From: Jongsikchunia kroppenstedtii DSM 45133
GTDB lineage: Bacteria; Actinomycetota; Actinomycetes; Mycobacteriales; Mycobacteriaceae
Direction: 5' to 3'
Length of the DNA stretch: 64,000 nucleotides
NCBI RefSeq assembly: GCF_000380485.1
Contig: NZ_AQYG01000051.1
Coordinates: 457,531-521,530 of the forward strand
The notes beneath the pieces are model-generated. The model was not told the DNA's origin. It did not search any database and saw only the letters and a list, made by a program, of their open reading frames with translations. Both the position numbers and the translations under genes were made by a program. Position 1 is the stretch's first letter, and each line of letters starts with the position of its first letter. Below, in pieces: positions 51,302 to 60,867 of this stretch.

Positions 51302-51709
51302 TTAGACGCGACGCCGCTTGGGCGGACGGCAGCCGTTGTGCGGCTGCGGGGTGACGTCGGAAATGGTGCCCACCTCCAGGCCGGCGGCCTGCAGCGAGCG
51401 GATTGCGGTCTCACGGCCCGAGCCCGGGCCCTTGACGAACACGTCGACCTTCTTGACGCCGTGCTCCTGCGCCTTGCGGGCGGCGTTCTCGGCGGCCAGC
51501 TGCGCGGCGAACGGGGTGCTCTTGCGCGAGCCCTTGAAGCCGACGTGACCCGAGCTGGCCCACGAGATCACGTTGCCCTGCGGGTCGGTGATCGAAACGA
51601 TGGTGTTGTTGAACGTGCTCTTGATGTGCGCGCTGCCGTGCGGGACGTTCTTCTTCTCGCGACGACGGGTGCCCTTCTTGGGGCCGGTGCTGCGTGACTT
51701 AGGAGGCAT
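51302..51709 (-). CDS. rpsK: 30S ribosomal protein S11
   Basis: 135 residues with a basic actinobacterial N-terminus and the conserved [19 protein letters not shown] and VKGPGSGRE. The C-terminus is [11 protein letters not shown]. Its ATG shares one base with the rpsM stop (TAATG), so the two are coupled. Confidence 0.98.
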   Translation of the reverse strand: MPPKSRSTGPKKGTRRREKKNVPHGSAHIKSTFNNTIVSITDPQGNVISWASSGHVGFKGSRKSTPFAAQLAAENAARKAQEHGVKKVDVFVKGPGSGRETAIRSLQAAGLEVGTISDVTPQPHNGCRPPKRRRV

Positions 51710-52080
51710 TACTTCTTCTTCCCGGCGATGGTCTTCTTCGGGCCCTTACGAGTGCGGGCGTTGGTCTTGGTGCGCTGACCGCGGACCGGCAGACCACGAC
51801 GGTGGCGCAGACCCTGGTAGCAACCGATCTCGATCTTGCGACGGATGTCGGCCTGCACCTCGCGGCGCAGATCACCCTCGACCTTGAGCTCGCTGCCTTC
51901 GATGTAGTCGCGGAGCTTGGTCAGATCGTCGTCCGACAGATCCTTCGCCCGCAGGTCACCGCTGACCCCGGTGGCCGCAAGAATCTCGTGCGACCGGGTA
52001 CGGCCGATGCCGTAGATGTAGGTAAGCGCAATTTCCATGCGCTTCTCGCGTGGCAGATCCACGCCCATGAGACGTGCCAT
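51709..52080 (-). CDS. rpsM: 30S ribosomal protein S13
   Basis: 123 residues, starting [25 protein letters not shown] and ending with the basic tail [11 protein letters not shown]. It sits in the 30S head near the A and P sites. A 185-base leader with two strong hairpins separates it from rpmJ. Confidence 0.98.
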   Translation of the reverse strand: MARLMGVDLPREKRMEIALTYIYGIGRTRSHEILAATGVSGDLRAKDLSDDDLTKLRDYIEGSELKVEGDLRREVQADIRRKIEIGCYQGLRHRRGLPVRGQRTKTNARTRKGPKKTIAGKKK

Positions 52081-52127
52081 GTGGCAGTTTTCCTTCTCAA
52101 TCTTTCAGAGGTCTGCTCCCCGTCCGT

Positions 52128-52164
52128 CCTTCCTCTGCGGAAGGCCCTGGCCTCTGGTCCAGGG
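52128..52164 (-). promoter_or_regulatory. Tandem hairpins in the rpsM leader
   Basis: CCCTGG-N8-CCAGGG (52145-52164) is followed at once by CCTTCC-N5-GGAAGG (52128-52144) in the 185-base gap upstream of rpsM. This may be a ribosomal-protein (S4-type) regulatory leader or an internal promoter region; position supports it, but no experiment is known to me. Confidence 0.45.
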
Positions 52165-52265
52165 GTAGGCGGTCACTCGTGTGCGGCCGCTGGTGCTGGG
52201 AGTTGCATCAATCTTTATTCAGTTGTGTTGCTTGCGGTTACAAGCGATCTGTGCGGTGTGGGAGA

Positions 52266-52379
52266 TCAGCCCTGACGCTGCTTGTGGCGCAGGTTCTCGC
52301 AGATCACCATGACCCGACCGTTACGGCGGATCACCTTGCACTTCTCACAGATCGGCTTGACGCTCGGCTGGACCTTCAC
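52266..52379 (-). CDS. rpmJ: 50S ribosomal protein L36
   Basis: 37 residues from a GTG at 52379 with an AAAGG site. The zinc ribbon ligands are all present: C11, C14, C27 and H32, so it is the zinc-binding C+ form. It lies between infA and rpsM, its usual place. The gene is very short but certain. Confidence 0.96.
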   Translation of the reverse strand: MKVQPSVKPICEKCKVIRRNGRVMVICENLRHKQRQG

Positions 52380-52409
52380 GTCGTGCCTTTCGATATTTGA
52401 GAGTGGGTC

Positions 52410-52631
52410 TTACTTGTAGCGGTACACGATGCGCCCACGACCGAGGTCGTACGGCGAGAGCTCCACCACCACGCGGTCCTCCGGGAGGATTCGGATGTAG
52501 TGCTGGCGCATCTTGCCACTGATGTGCGCGAGCACCTTGTGGCCGTTCTCCAGCTCGATTCGGAACATCGCGTTAGGCAAAGGCTCAACCACGCGGCCTT
52601 CGACCTCGATGGCGCCATCCTTTTTTGCCAT
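52410..52631 (-). CDS. infA: Translation initiation factor IF-1
   Basis: 73 residues from the ATG at 52631 ([20 protein letters not shown]). A single S1/OB-fold domain ends [15 protein letters not shown]. It blocks the ribosomal A site during initiation. The longer upstream start adds five residues and is not supported by the family. It is the first gene of the infA-rplQ run. Confidence 0.97.
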   Translation of the reverse strand: MAKKDGAIEVEGRVVEPLPNAMFRIELENGHKVLAHISGKMRQHYIRILPEDRVVVELSPYDLGRGRIVYRYK

Positions 52632-52864
52632 TGCCAGTCCTGTCACCTATCTGATTCGGGTACCGTCATGGCGCGCGCACGCCGCTACCCGCGTGATCAG
52701 CTGAACTGCTCCAGAACTGGGCACGAAAGCACCGGCGCGATACGCACCGTTGCTCAACTTTACGCGTGTTTACGACCAGATCCAAACCGCCCAGATGCCG
52801 CCCGACCTGCAGCGCAGTTCGATGCGACGCCGCACACGACGCCACCGGGTGACGATGGCACTAG

Positions 52865-52870
52865 TAGGGT
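52865..52870 (+). promoter_or_regulatory. Leaderless-type -10 element for dtd
   Basis: TAGGGT ends seven bases before the dtd ATG, with no ribosome site between, matching the TANNNT-N7-start pattern of leaderless actinobacterial genes. Confidence 0.5.
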
Positions 52871-52877
52871 CAGCCGA

Positions 52878-53315
52878 ATGCGTGCCGTCGTTCAGCGAGT
52901 CACCCGCGCCGAGGTCGTCGTCGACGGCGACATCGTCGGCCGATTGCAGCTGGACGACGGCGCACAGGGCCTGGTCGTCCTGATCGGCGTCACCCACGAC
53001 GACACTGCCGCGCAGGCCCACACCCTCGCCGACAAAATCTGGCGGATGCGGATCCTCGACGACGAGCGCTCGGCCTCGGATGTCGCCGCACCGATCCTCG
53101 CGATCAGCCAGTTCACGCTGTACGCGAACACGGCGAAGGGGCGCCGACCGTCGTGGAATCAGGCCGCCCCGGGCACCGTGGCCGAGCCGCTGTTCGACGA
53201 ATTCGTGGCCGCGCTGCGCGAGGCCGGTGCGACCGTGGCGACCGGGCGATTCGGCGCCCACATGCAGGTCGACCTGGTCAACGACGGCCCGGTGACCATC
53301 ACCCTCGAGATCTAG
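52878..53315 (+). CDS. dtd: D-aminoacyl-tRNA deacylase
   Basis: 145 residues, the standard length. It hydrolyses D-amino acids wrongly attached to t[20 protein letters not shown] near residues 77-93 and the C-terminal NDGPVT are the two active-site motifs. It is divergent from infA and has a leaderless-type promoter. Its stop overlaps the convergent MarR stop by four bases. Confidence 0.96.
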   Translation: MRAVVQRVTRAEVVVDGDIVGRLQLDDGAQGLVVLIGVTHDDTAAQAHTLADKIWRMRILDDERSASDVAAPILAISQFTLYANTAKGRRPSWNQAAPGTVAEPLFDEFVAALREAGATVATGRFGAHMQVDLVNDGPVTITLEI

Positions 53316-53779
53316 CCGGACCGATAGCCCGGGTGCACCTCGGGGTCCAGGCCCGCCGCCGCGGCCAGTTTCGTCAGCAGGGCTCCCAGCTCCGACACTT
53401 CGGCGTCCGTGAGCGCGGCGGTGACGTCCTGCTCATGCGCCATCCCGACCTCCCGTAACGCGGCCATCGTCCGCTGACCGTGTTCGGTCAGCGCGAGCTC
53501 ATGATTCCGCCGATCGGTGGCGCTGCGCCGGCGCACCACCAGATCGGCCGCGGTCAGCCGATCCATCAGCGCGACGATCCGGCTCGGCCCCACCCCCAGG
53601 CGCTCCGCCAGATCGCGCTGACTGATCCCGGGGCTGAACGCGATGATCCGCAACGCGCCGGCATCGGCCGGCGTGATCCCCAGCTCACCGACGCGCTCGG
53701 CGAACCGGCGCGCCGCGACGGTGCCGAGCTGGGTCAACAGGAACGCGATGCGCGGGCGGGGTTTCACGGTTGACAGCAT
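53312..53779 (-). CDS. MarR-family regulator
   Basis: 155 residues from the ATG at 53779. The winged helix has [24 protein letters not shown], and the wing has [21 protein letters not shown]. It is divergent from a membrane-protein gene, with the starts only about 15 bases apart. A TGAATGATTCA palindrome with a second overlapping repeat fills that gap, so it probably represses both genes. Confidence 0.9.
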   Translation of the reverse strand: MLSTVKPRPRIAFLLTQLGTVAARRFAERVGELGITPADAGALRIIAFSPGISQRDLAERLGVGPSRIVALMDRLTAADLVVRRRSATDRRNHELALTEHGQRTMAALREVGMAHEQDVTAALTDAEVSELGALLTKLAAAAGLDPEVHPGYRSG

Positions 53780-53790
53780 ACTGCATCGAG

Positions 53791-53811
53791 TGAATGATTC
53801 ATGACATGAAT
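53791..53811. promoter_or_regulatory. MarR-type operator
   Basis: TGAATGATTCA (53791-53801) is a palindrome and ATTCAT-GAC-ATGAAT (53797-53811) overlaps it. The repeats sit between and partly over the divergent MarR and membrane-protein starts, an ideal site for a MarR dimer. Confidence 0.62.
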
Positions 53812-54555
53812 GATTTAGCAACTGAATCAACCGTCCGTCCTCGTCGCGTGCGTCCCCGCGGGCCGCATCCCGGTGCGATCGCCGTCGTCGCCTTCGCGCT
53901 CACCGTCATGTCGATCGCCATCCCGGCGGCGAACGGCGGCGTTCCGATATCGCCGTTCGACTCCGCGTCCTCGGTCGTCGACCACTACCTGAACCACGGG
54001 CTAGCTACCCGTCTCAATGGCTTGTTCCTCTTCCTCGCGAGCGTGCCCACCGGCATCTTCGGGGCCGCCGCGGTCAGCCGAATGCGACAGGACGGCATCC
54101 GGGTACCCGGTACCGCGATCGCCTACTTCGGCGCCATCACCGCGTCGGTCTGCCTCGCGACATCCGGTTTCGTCCAGTGGGCGCTCGGCGAAAGCGCAAG
54201 CGCCGCAGACACATCGATGATCAGGCCGCTGGCCTACCTCGGATTCGCGCTGGGCGGCGTCGGCTACGCAGGCGGACTCGGCCTGCTCATCGCCGGAATC
54301 GCCGTGCCGATGCTCGTCGTCCGCGCGGCCCCGCGCTGGTACGGCGCCCTCGGCATGGTGATCGCGGTGATCGCCGAGCTGGGCTTCCTGGCCCTGGTCG
54401 ACAAGGACCTGGCCTTCGCCCTGCCCATCGCACGCTTCGGCGGCTCGCTCTGGCTGATCGGCGCCGGATTCATCATCGCCGCCGGACGATTCCGCCGGCC
54501 GCGGACCGGACCGGCCGCGCGGGCCCGTCGCGACAACGCCGACACCACAACCTGA
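53794..54555 (+). CDS. Six-helix membrane protein under MarR control
   Basis: 253 residues from 53794 (an ATG at 53806 gives 249). Six hydrophobic helices are visible, with a basic N-terminal tail and an Arg-rich C-terminus. It resembles uncharacterised actinobacterial membrane proteins (DUF4386-like in pattern). No catalytic motif is seen. Pairing with a MarR regulator hints at a role in response to a small molecule. Confidence 0.75.
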   Translation: MIHDMNDLATESTVRPRRVRPRGPHPGAIAVVAFALTVMSIAIPAANGGVPISPFDSASSVVDHYLNHGLATRLNGLFLFLASVPTGIFGAAAVSRMRQDGIRVPGTAIAYFGAITASVCLATSGFVQWALGESASAADTSMIRPLAYLGFALGGVGYAGGLGLLIAGIAVPMLVVRAAPRWYGALGMVIAVIAELGFLALVDKDLAFALPIARFGGSLWLIGAGFIIAAGRFRRPRTGPAARARRDNADTTT

Positions 54556-54591
54556 TTCGCGGCGCCCAGGAAACCGCGTTGCCGGCCCTGC

Positions 54592-56019
54592 TCACACCAA
54601 CCGGGCCAACGCAGCCTGCGCCGCATTGAAGCCACCCATCCCGTGCACCCCGGCCCCCGGCGGGGTCGCGGCGGAACAGAGGTACACCCCGGGCACCCCG
54701 AGCGAGTAGGGATCGGCGGCCAGTCGCGGCCGCAGCAGAATCTGCCGCATCGTGTTGGCGCCCGCACTGATGTCACCACCCACATAATTCGCGTTGTAGG
54801 CCTCGAACTCCGCCGGACTGCGGGTGGATGTCGCGATGATCCGATCCCGAAAGCCCGGCGCGAACCGCTCCACCTGGCCGATGATCGCCTCCGTGGCGTC
54901 ACCCGAATAGCCATGCGGCACATGCGCGTACGCATAGATCGGATTGGTGTTGCCGCTCGATCGGCTCGGGTCGAACAGATACTGCTGGCCCAGCAGCACG
55001 AACGGCTGGTCGGCCATCTCGCCGCGCACAGTCCCAGCCTCGATCCGGGCGACCTGCTCCGCCGAGCCGCCCAGGTGCAGCGTGCCGGCCCGCCGGCAAT
55101 CCTCGTTGCGCCAGGGGATGTCACCCTCGATCGCGAAGTCGACCTTGAATGCCGCCGGTCCATACGTATAGCGGGTGAGACCCCGGCGCACGCGGCCCGG
55201 CAACCGATCGCCGACGATCTCGAGCGCCCCGGCCGGTGCGGTATCCAGGATGACCACGTCCGGCCGCTCGCCGATCAGATCGCGAAGCATCTCCAAGGAC
55301 GTCACCCGGGTGCCCGTGATGACCTTGCCGCCCAGCTCGGACAGCGTCGCCAGCAGCGCACGGGTGATCGCCTCGGTGCCGCCCTCGGCCACCGGCCAGC
55401 CGACCGCGTGCGCCGCCGCCGCCAGCATGGTGCCGACCGAACTGCTCAGCGGCCCGTCGAGCCGGTTGAAGGCGTGCGCCGCGACACCCATGAACAGCGC
55501 CTTCGCCGGGTCGTCGGCGAAGCGGCGGACGGCCAGCGTCGCGGGCAGCACAGCCTGTAAACCGAACCGGCCCAACGTGATCGGATGCCGCGGCAGATGT
55601 GTCATGGGCTGGAAGACCTCGGCGATCAGATCGTCGAAGTTGCGTACCGCCGCGCCGAACATACGGTTCCAGCCCGCCGCGTCCGCACCGAGTGACTGCA
55701 CTGTCAGAGCGGGATCGCGTCCGGCCAATCCCGCACGCCCGTCGTCCAACGGGTGGGCGAGATCGATCTCCGGCCACAGCCAGCGCAAGCCGTGCCGCTC
55801 CAGACCGAGCGACGCCAGGTATGGCGACGCGACCCCGGTCGGGTGAAAGGCGGCGCACTCGTCGTGCAGCACCCCGGGCACGGTCAGTTCGCTGGTGCGG
55901 GTACCGCCGCCGGGACGGTCATACGCCTCGACCACCGTGACGTCGATACCCGCCTGAGCGAGCCGGACGGCGGCGGCAAGCCCGTTGGGCCCGCTGCCCA
56001 CGACGACTGCAGTACTCAT
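54592..56019 (-). CDS. FAD-dependent oxidoreductase, phytoene desaturase-like
   Basis: 475 residues. The N-terminal Rossmann motif is VVVGSGPNGLAAAVRLAQAG, and the C-terminal CrtI-type FAD motif is YLCSAATPPGAGVHGMGGFNAA. It belongs to the NAD(P)/FAD-dependent oxidoreductase group related to CrtI and PYROXD2, but the substrate is unknown. It starts seven bases after the DUF3556-like gene and ends the three-gene unit with the acyl-CoA ligase. Lipid or isoprenoid desaturation is one possibility. Confidence 0.9.
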   Translation of the reverse strand: MSTAVVVGSGPNGLAAAVRLAQAGIDVTVVEAYDRPGGGTRTSELTVPGVLHDECAAFHPTGVASPYLASLGLERHGLRWLWPEIDLAHPLDDGRAGLAGRDPALTVQSLGADAAGWNRMFGAAVRNFDDLIAEVFQPMTHLPRHPITLGRFGLQAVLPATLAVRRFADDPAKALFMGVAAHAFNRLDGPLSSSVGTMLAAAAHAVGWPVAEGGTEAITRALLATLSELGGKVITGTRVTSLEMLRDLIGERPDVVILDTAPAGALEIVGDRLPGRVRRGLTRYTYGPAAFKVDFAIEGDIPWRNEDCRRAGTLHLGGSAEQVARIEAGTVRGEMADQPFVLLGQQYLFDPSRSSGNTNPIYAYAHVPHGYSGDATEAIIGQVERFAPGFRDRIIATSTRSPAEFEAYNANYVGGDISAGANTMRQILLRPRLAADPYSLGVPGVYLCSAATPPGAGVHGMGGFNAAQAALARLV

Positions 56020-56026
56020 GACTCCA

Positions 56027-57898
56027 TCATCCGATCTCGGCGGTACGGCCGGTCAAGGGGCCGCCGGTGAGGGTGTCCCGGCGCACGAATCCGGGCGCGG
56101 TCCAGGAGACGTCCAGCGGGATCGGACCATTCGGCAGCCACGGCTGCTCCGCCGTGCAGTCCTTGACGCTCCAGGCACCCCGTTCGACCACGCCCAGCGC
56201 GGCATCGATCACCCGGTAATGCTGCGGCGTGCCGGTCTTCCACGGCGTCGCCTGCGACTCGCAGTAGGCGACTACCAGGTCACCCGGCTGCAGGTGGAGC
56301 CGCTTCTGCACCGCCGCGATGAGCCGCTCGTCATGCAGGTGACCATCACCGAAGTTCCACCCGAGGATCGTGTTGCAGACGAACTCGCCCTCACGCACCT
56401 CACGGGTGTCGATGTCGTCGAGATGCTCGAAGAGCACCGACAGCAGGCCACGCCCCTGGCTGTGCATCGATCGCCAGCCGACTGCCTTCTGCATCGTCAT
56501 GTCGGCCTCGTCCCGGGTATACGGCGTCGGCGCCATCCGCTGCAGCTGATCGATCTGACTCTCCACCAACGGAAGTTCGTTCAGACGTGCCTCGATGCCC
56601 GGCCGCATGGCCCACACGGCCGATGCCCAGTTGCCGGCGTACTGCCGCATCGACGGCAGGAAGGAGACCAGGTCCGGACGCAGGTTGCCGACGATCGGGC
56701 CGGCGAGCCCGAGCGCGAACACCGGGATCAACAGCCACGGGGTGTGGACGTTCCAGATGTTGTAGGTCGACGCCTCGAAGCCGTGCCCGAAGCCGCCCCA
56801 CAGCACGATCGCGATGTATCCGAAGTAGACGTTCCACTCCAACGGCACCGCGAGCGGGAACGTCGAGGTGATGAAGATGTGGAAGACCAGCATCGCGATG
56901 GCGAGGATCCGGGCCGCGTCATTGTTGCTGACGACCAAGAGCGCCAACGGGATTGCGATCTCGACCGCGGTGCCGGCGATGTGCGCCATGAACCACGCCA
57001 GCTTGCTCGGACGCAGATCGTCCGGGACGGACCGGTAGTGCAGCCTCTTGATGAAGTTCGGCTGTCCCGGGCTGTTGGAGATCATCGGCGGGACCACGTT
57101 GATGAAGTGCTCCCCCAGTTTGGACACGCCCGCGCCGACCCAGACGATCACGATGATGATCTTGAAGACGACGACCATGTCGACGAAGTCGCCTGCCGTG
57201 GCACCGCCCCGGAGCACGACGGCCCCGAGGATGGCCGACCACAGCATGATCGGCAGGTATTGCTCGGATCGGCCGGCCAGGAAGATCACCTTGTCGCGCA
57301 GGCCCATCAGCGGCATCGTGATCAGGATCGGGATGAATGCGTAGGCCGGAATCAGCTCCTGCGCAGTCGTTCCCGCCGGGACGGCGGACACCGGGACAGC
57401 GGTGACGACGAGCGGATAGATCAGGCTCGCCAGCACTGCGATATACAGCGCCACGTCGAACCCCGTGCGGGTGTCGCCGCCGGTGAGCGGAACACGCTTG
57501 CCCCACGGCGCCATTCGAATGGTTCCGGGCCGCAGCCAGTAGCGAATGTTGCCGAGCATCGGCGCGAAATGGCCGCACAGCGGTCCGAATGCGCCGCCGA
57601 GTCCGATCACCTCCAGGAGCATCAGCCATATCGCCAGCTTCTGGTAAACCACGATGTGGTTGAACCAGGTGCCGGGGTCGGTGAAGTGGACCGTCGATGT
57701 CGTCCAGGACGTGATCGCCAGTCCGACAGCGAAATACAGGCCGAGCATCTTGAGGATGTAGACCACGTGCAGCATCCGCGGGGTGTTGAATCCCTCGGTC
57801 ACCCAGGTGCTGCTGAGTACCCGAACGCGCTCGCGCAACGGCAGTGCGAGCACCGCGGCGGGCGCCATCGGCTCCGGCGCCGGTTTGAAGAATCCCAT
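56027..57898 (-). CDS. DUF3556-like integral membrane protein
   Basis: 623 residues with about ten membrane helices in the first 400. A soluble C-terminal domain of about 200 residues follows, including VREGEFVCNTILGWNFGDGHLHDERL. Overall pattern fits the actinobacterial DUF3556 family of unknown function. It begins one base after the acyl-CoA ligase stop, so the two are tightly coupled. Association with a ligase and an FAD enzyme suggests a membrane lipid pathway. The family label is from memory of the pattern. Confidence 0.75.
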   Translation of the reverse strand: MGFFKPAPEPMAPAAVLALPLRERVRVLSSTWVTEGFNTPRMLHVVYILKMLGLYFAVGLAITSWTTSTVHFTDPGTWFNHIVVYQKLAIWLMLLEVIGLGGAFGPLCGHFAPMLGNIRYWLRPGTIRMAPWGKRVPLTGGDTRTGFDVALYIAVLASLIYPLVVTAVPVSAVPAGTTAQELIPAYAFIPILITMPLMGLRDKVIFLAGRSEQYLPIMLWSAILGAVVLRGGATAGDFVDMVVVFKIIIVIVWVGAGVSKLGEHFINVVPPMISNSPGQPNFIKRLHYRSVPDDLRPSKLAWFMAHIAGTAVEIAIPLALLVVSNNDAARILAIAMLVFHIFITSTFPLAVPLEWNVYFGYIAIVLWGGFGHGFEASTYNIWNVHTPWLLIPVFALGLAGPIVGNLRPDLVSFLPSMRQYAGNWASAVWAMRPGIEARLNELPLVESQIDQLQRMAPTPYTRDEADMTMQKAVGWRSMHSQGRGLLSVLFEHLDDIDTREVREGEFVCNTILGWNFGDGHLHDERLIAAVQKRLHLQPGDLVVAYCESQATPWKTGTPQHYRVIDAALGVVERGAWSVKDCTAEQPWLPNGPIPLDVSWTAPGFVRRDTLTGGPLTGRTAEIG

Positions 57899-57899
57899 G

Positions 57900-59384
57900 T
57901 CAGATTCCTTGTGTGAGAGAGGAAGTGGTGGTTGTAGAAGCCGCCAGCCGACGCAAGGACGGCTTATCGATCTTGCCGACGGGGTTCTTCGGCAACGCGT
58001 CGAGAATCGTGATCTCGGCGGGGACCTTGACCTTGGTGAGAAGTTCCGCGCAGGCCGCTCGGAGGTCCTCGACGGTCACCGACCGCTGCGGGTGCCGGGC
58101 GACATAGGCGACGGGCACCTCGCCATACGTCGGATGCGGCTGCCCGACCACCGCCACATCCATGACCGCGGGGTGATGTGCCAGAACGGCTTCGATCTCT
58201 TTCGGATAGATGTTCTCGCCGCCGCGGATGATCATGTCCTTGATGCGGTCGACGATGCGCAGATATCCGTCCTCGTCGAGGATTCCCACGTCGCCGGTGT
58301 GCAGCCACCCGCCGCGCAAGGTTTCGGCGGTGGCCTCAGGACGGCCCAGGTAGCCCTGCATGACGTTGTCGCCTCTGATGACGATCTCGCCGCGCTCCCC
58401 CGCGGGCGCCAGGGAGCCGTCGGGCGTCATGATTCCGATCGTCTGGCCAGGCAGCGCGATTCCGACGGTGCCGACTTTGCGCGGCCCATCGAGCGGGTTC
58501 GCCGTTGCCACACAGGTGCATTCGGTGAGCCCGTAGCCTTCGAGCAGCGGGAAGCCGAACCGTTCCTCAACCCCGCGCAGCAGTTCCTCGGACGCGGGCG
58601 CGGCGCCGCAGATGGCGAATCGGATCGATGACGTATCGGCGACGGTCTCGGGCGGCAACGACAGCAGATGCGAATAGATCGTCGGCACCGCCGAGAAGTA
58701 GGTCGGCCGCAACGTCTGCACCGCGCGGAGGAACTCCGTCGGGTGGTAGCGCTCCAGGATCGACAGCTGACCACCGCCGCGCATCGTCGCCAGAAAGCTG
58801 ACGCAGATGGCGTTCATATGGAATAGCGGGAGAACAAGCAGGCAGTGATCATCCGCATTCAGATGCAGTGCGCCGTCCAGCATCGAGGTCATCGCGGTGA
58901 TGTTGCTCTGGGTGAGGATCACGCCCTTCGGCTTGCCGGTGGATCCGCTCGTATAGATGAGCAGCGCGACGTCGCTCGCCTCGACCGGGGCCGGCGGTAC
59001 TCCGTCCGGGGCAATCCGGATGTCGTCGACGACCAATCGTGGCCTACCCGCGGTGGCGACCGCCCCGTCCGCCACGATCACGAGCGCCGCGTCGGCGTCC
59101 TCGATCTGGTAGGCCGCCTCGGCCTCGGTGAACATCGGATTGATCGGTGTGGCCGCCGCACCGAGGCGCCAGGCCGCGACGATCGCGGTGAGCAGCTCGA
59201 TCCGATTGGGCAGCATGATCGCGACGACACTGCCGCGCTCGATGCCGAGCTCCGCGAACTGTTCCGCGGCGGCGGCCACGCGCGCGGCGAACTGGTCGTA
59301 CGTGAGTTCTTCGCGATCGTCGCGCAGACACGGACGGGCGCCCCATTCGGTCGGGCGGTGCCACGGAAGATAAGAGAGGGACAT
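57900..59384 (-). CDS. AMP-binding acyl-CoA ligase
   Basis: About 494 residues from the ATG at 59384; a longer start adds 26 residues of poor quality. The P-loop is [15 protein letters not shown]. Further motifs are EGYGLTECT, GWLHTGDVG and the acyl-CoA synthetase lysine in PKNPVGKIDK. It activates a carboxylic acid as an acyl-adenylate and then CoA ester. Chain length cannot be read off. It leads an operon with the DUF3556-like protein and FAD oxidoreductase, facing a PucR-type regulator. Confidence 0.93.
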   Translation of the reverse strand: MSLSYLPWHRPTEWGARPCLRDDREELTYDQFAARVAAAAEQFAELGIERGSVVAIMLPNRIELLTAIVAAWRLGAAATPINPMFTEAEAAYQIEDADAALVIVADGAVATAGRPRLVVDDIRIAPDGVPPAPVEASDVALLIYTSGSTGKPKGVILTQSNITAMTSMLDGALHLNADDHCLLVLPLFHMNAICVSFLATMRGGGQLSILERYHPTEFLRAVQTLRPTYFSAVPTIYSHLLSLPPETVADTSSIRFAICGAAPASEELLRGVEERFGFPLLEGYGLTECTCVATANPLDGPRKVGTVGIALPGQTIGIMTPDGSLAPAGERGEIVIRGDNVMQGYLGRPEATAETLRGGWLHTGDVGILDEDGYLRIVDRIKDMIIRGGENIYPKEIEAVLAHHPAVMDVAVVGQPHPTYGEVPVAYVARHPQRSVTVEDLRAACAELLTKVKVPAEITILDALPKNPVGKIDKPSLRRLAASTTTTSSLTQGI

Positions 59385-59439
59385 TCGAAGCCTTCGGTCG
59401 GGTGATGGAGTACGGCAACCGTAGGCAGCACTGTGACCG

Positions 59440-59452
59440 AGCACACTGTGCT
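59440..59452. promoter_or_regulatory. Palindrome between PucR and the ligase operon
   Basis: AGCACA-C-TGTGCT, perfect 6-base arms, with a direct CACTGTG repeat beside it. It lies 55 bases upstream of the ligase start, in the divergent gap, and may be the regulator's binding site. Confidence 0.45.
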
Positions 59453-59520
59453 GAGCGCACAAAGCTCTGCGGGACTTTGTTCGCCGGAACCCGAGTTACC
59501 AGCTTGTTTGTGGTGCGACC

Positions 59521-60867
59521 ATGAACCCACAACGCAAGTCAGGGCTCAGTGCACAATTGACCGTGGGAGATGGACCGGTGGAATCAGAGGCCCGAGACAG
59601 CTCGGACATCAACGCCCGCGCCAACCGACGGACCGCTGAGGTCTGTCGCACAATGGGCAGCCGACTCACTCAGCTGGCGACCGACTTGCACGTCGAATTC
59701 ATCGAGTCGATCCCCGAGTTGCGCGGCGACGCGATGATCGTCGAGCTACTGCGGGCGAGTGCAGAGAGCAACGTCGAGACGCTGCTGCACCTCATCCAGC
59801 ACGCCATTCCCATGAAAGGGATCGAGCCGCCGCCCGCCGCAGTCGCCTACGCGCAACGGCTGGCCCAGCGCGGGACCTCGTCGAACGCGCTGGTGCGCGC
59901 CTACCGGCTGGGACAGCGCCGCGTGGTCGATCTCGCCTTCACCGAGATCGCGCGCCAGGAGTCCGACCCCGCGGTGGCGTACGCCGCCGCGCAATTGCTG
60001 CACAACCTGGCGTTCTCGTATATCGACCAGGTATCCGAAAAGGTGGTCGCCGTATACGAATCCGAGCGGGAGAGCTGGTTGGCCAACCGCAACACCGTCC
60101 GCGCGGCGATGCTCGCCTCCCTGCTCGACGGCGACCAGCGCATCGACCTCGCCGTCGCCGAGAACGCGCTGGGCTATCGGCTCCGGCAGAACCACCTCGG
60201 CGTCCTGCTCTGGGATGACGACCACGGCAGCACGACCACCGCGTTGCGCAGCCTCGAGGCGGTGGCATCGGCGATCGGCGACGCGGTGGGCGGGGCCGGG
60301 CCGGCGCTGTTCATTCCGCAGGACCGGTCGTTGGGCTGGGCCTGGATTCCGCTCGGCCACGGCACCATCGAGGTCGACATCACCGGCGTGCAACGTCAGG
60401 TGGCACTCGGCGGCAGCTCCGTCCGGGTCGCCCTGGGCGGAGTCGGCTCGGCCGTGTCGGGATTTCGATCCACCCACCTCGAGGCGGCACGAGCGCAGAC
60501 CGTGGCGACGATCGCGGGCGAGCGCGCAGCGATCGTGACCTCCTACGACGAGCCCGGCGTCCGCGCCGCCGCCCTGCTCGCCGGCGATATCGCGTCCGCA
60601 CGCGACCTCGTGTCACAGGCATTGGGACAGTTGGCGACCGACAACGACGCGGCCGAACGGCTACGGGACACGCTGCTGGTGTTTCTCGGCCAGGGCGGCA
60701 GCTACCAGGCGGCGGGCGAGCTCTTGCACGTCCATCGCAACACGGTGAAATATCGGGTCGACCGCGCAATCGAGCTCCGGGGTCGCCCGCTCGACGACGA
60801 TCGATTCAATCTGGAGCTCGCCCTGATCGCCTGTCGCTGGCTGGGCCGCGCGGTACTGCCGGACTGA
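59521..60867 (+). CDS. PucR/CdaR-type transcription regulator
   Basis: 448 residues from the ATG at 59521; a GTG at 59578 with a GGGAG site is a credible shorter start. The middle contains a helical RsbRD-like sensing region. The C-terminal helix-turn-helix of the PucR family is AAGELLHVHRNTVKYRVDRAIEL. Such regulators often activate adjacent catabolic genes, and this one is divergent from the acyl-CoA ligase operon. It ends one base before the convergent map stop. Confidence 0.88.
   Translation: MNPQRKSGLSAQLTVGDGPVESEARDSSDINARANRRTAEVCRTMGSRLTQLATDLHVEFIESIPELRGDAMIVELLRASAESNVETLLHLIQHAIPMKGIEPPPAAVAYAQRLAQRGTSSNALVRAYRLGQRRVVDLAFTEIARQESDPAVAYAAAQLLHNLAFSYIDQVSEKVVAVYESERESWLANRNTVRAAMLASLLDGDQRIDLAVAENALGYRLRQNHLGVLLWDDDHGSTTTALRSLEAVASAIGDAVGGAGPALFIPQDRSLGWAWIPLGHGTIEVDITGVQRQVALGGSSVRVALGGVGSAVSGFRSTHLEAARAQTVATIAGERAAIVTSYDEPGVRAAALLAGDIASARDLVSQALGQLATDNDAAERLRDTLLVFLGQGGSYQAAGELLHVHRNTVKYRVDRAIELRGRPLDDDRFNLELALIACRWLGRAVLPD

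Noticed and set aside
55985..57916. 643-codon plus-strand frame opposite the DUF3556-like gene
   Set aside because: Antisense shadow; the minus-strand protein has clear helices and domain structure.
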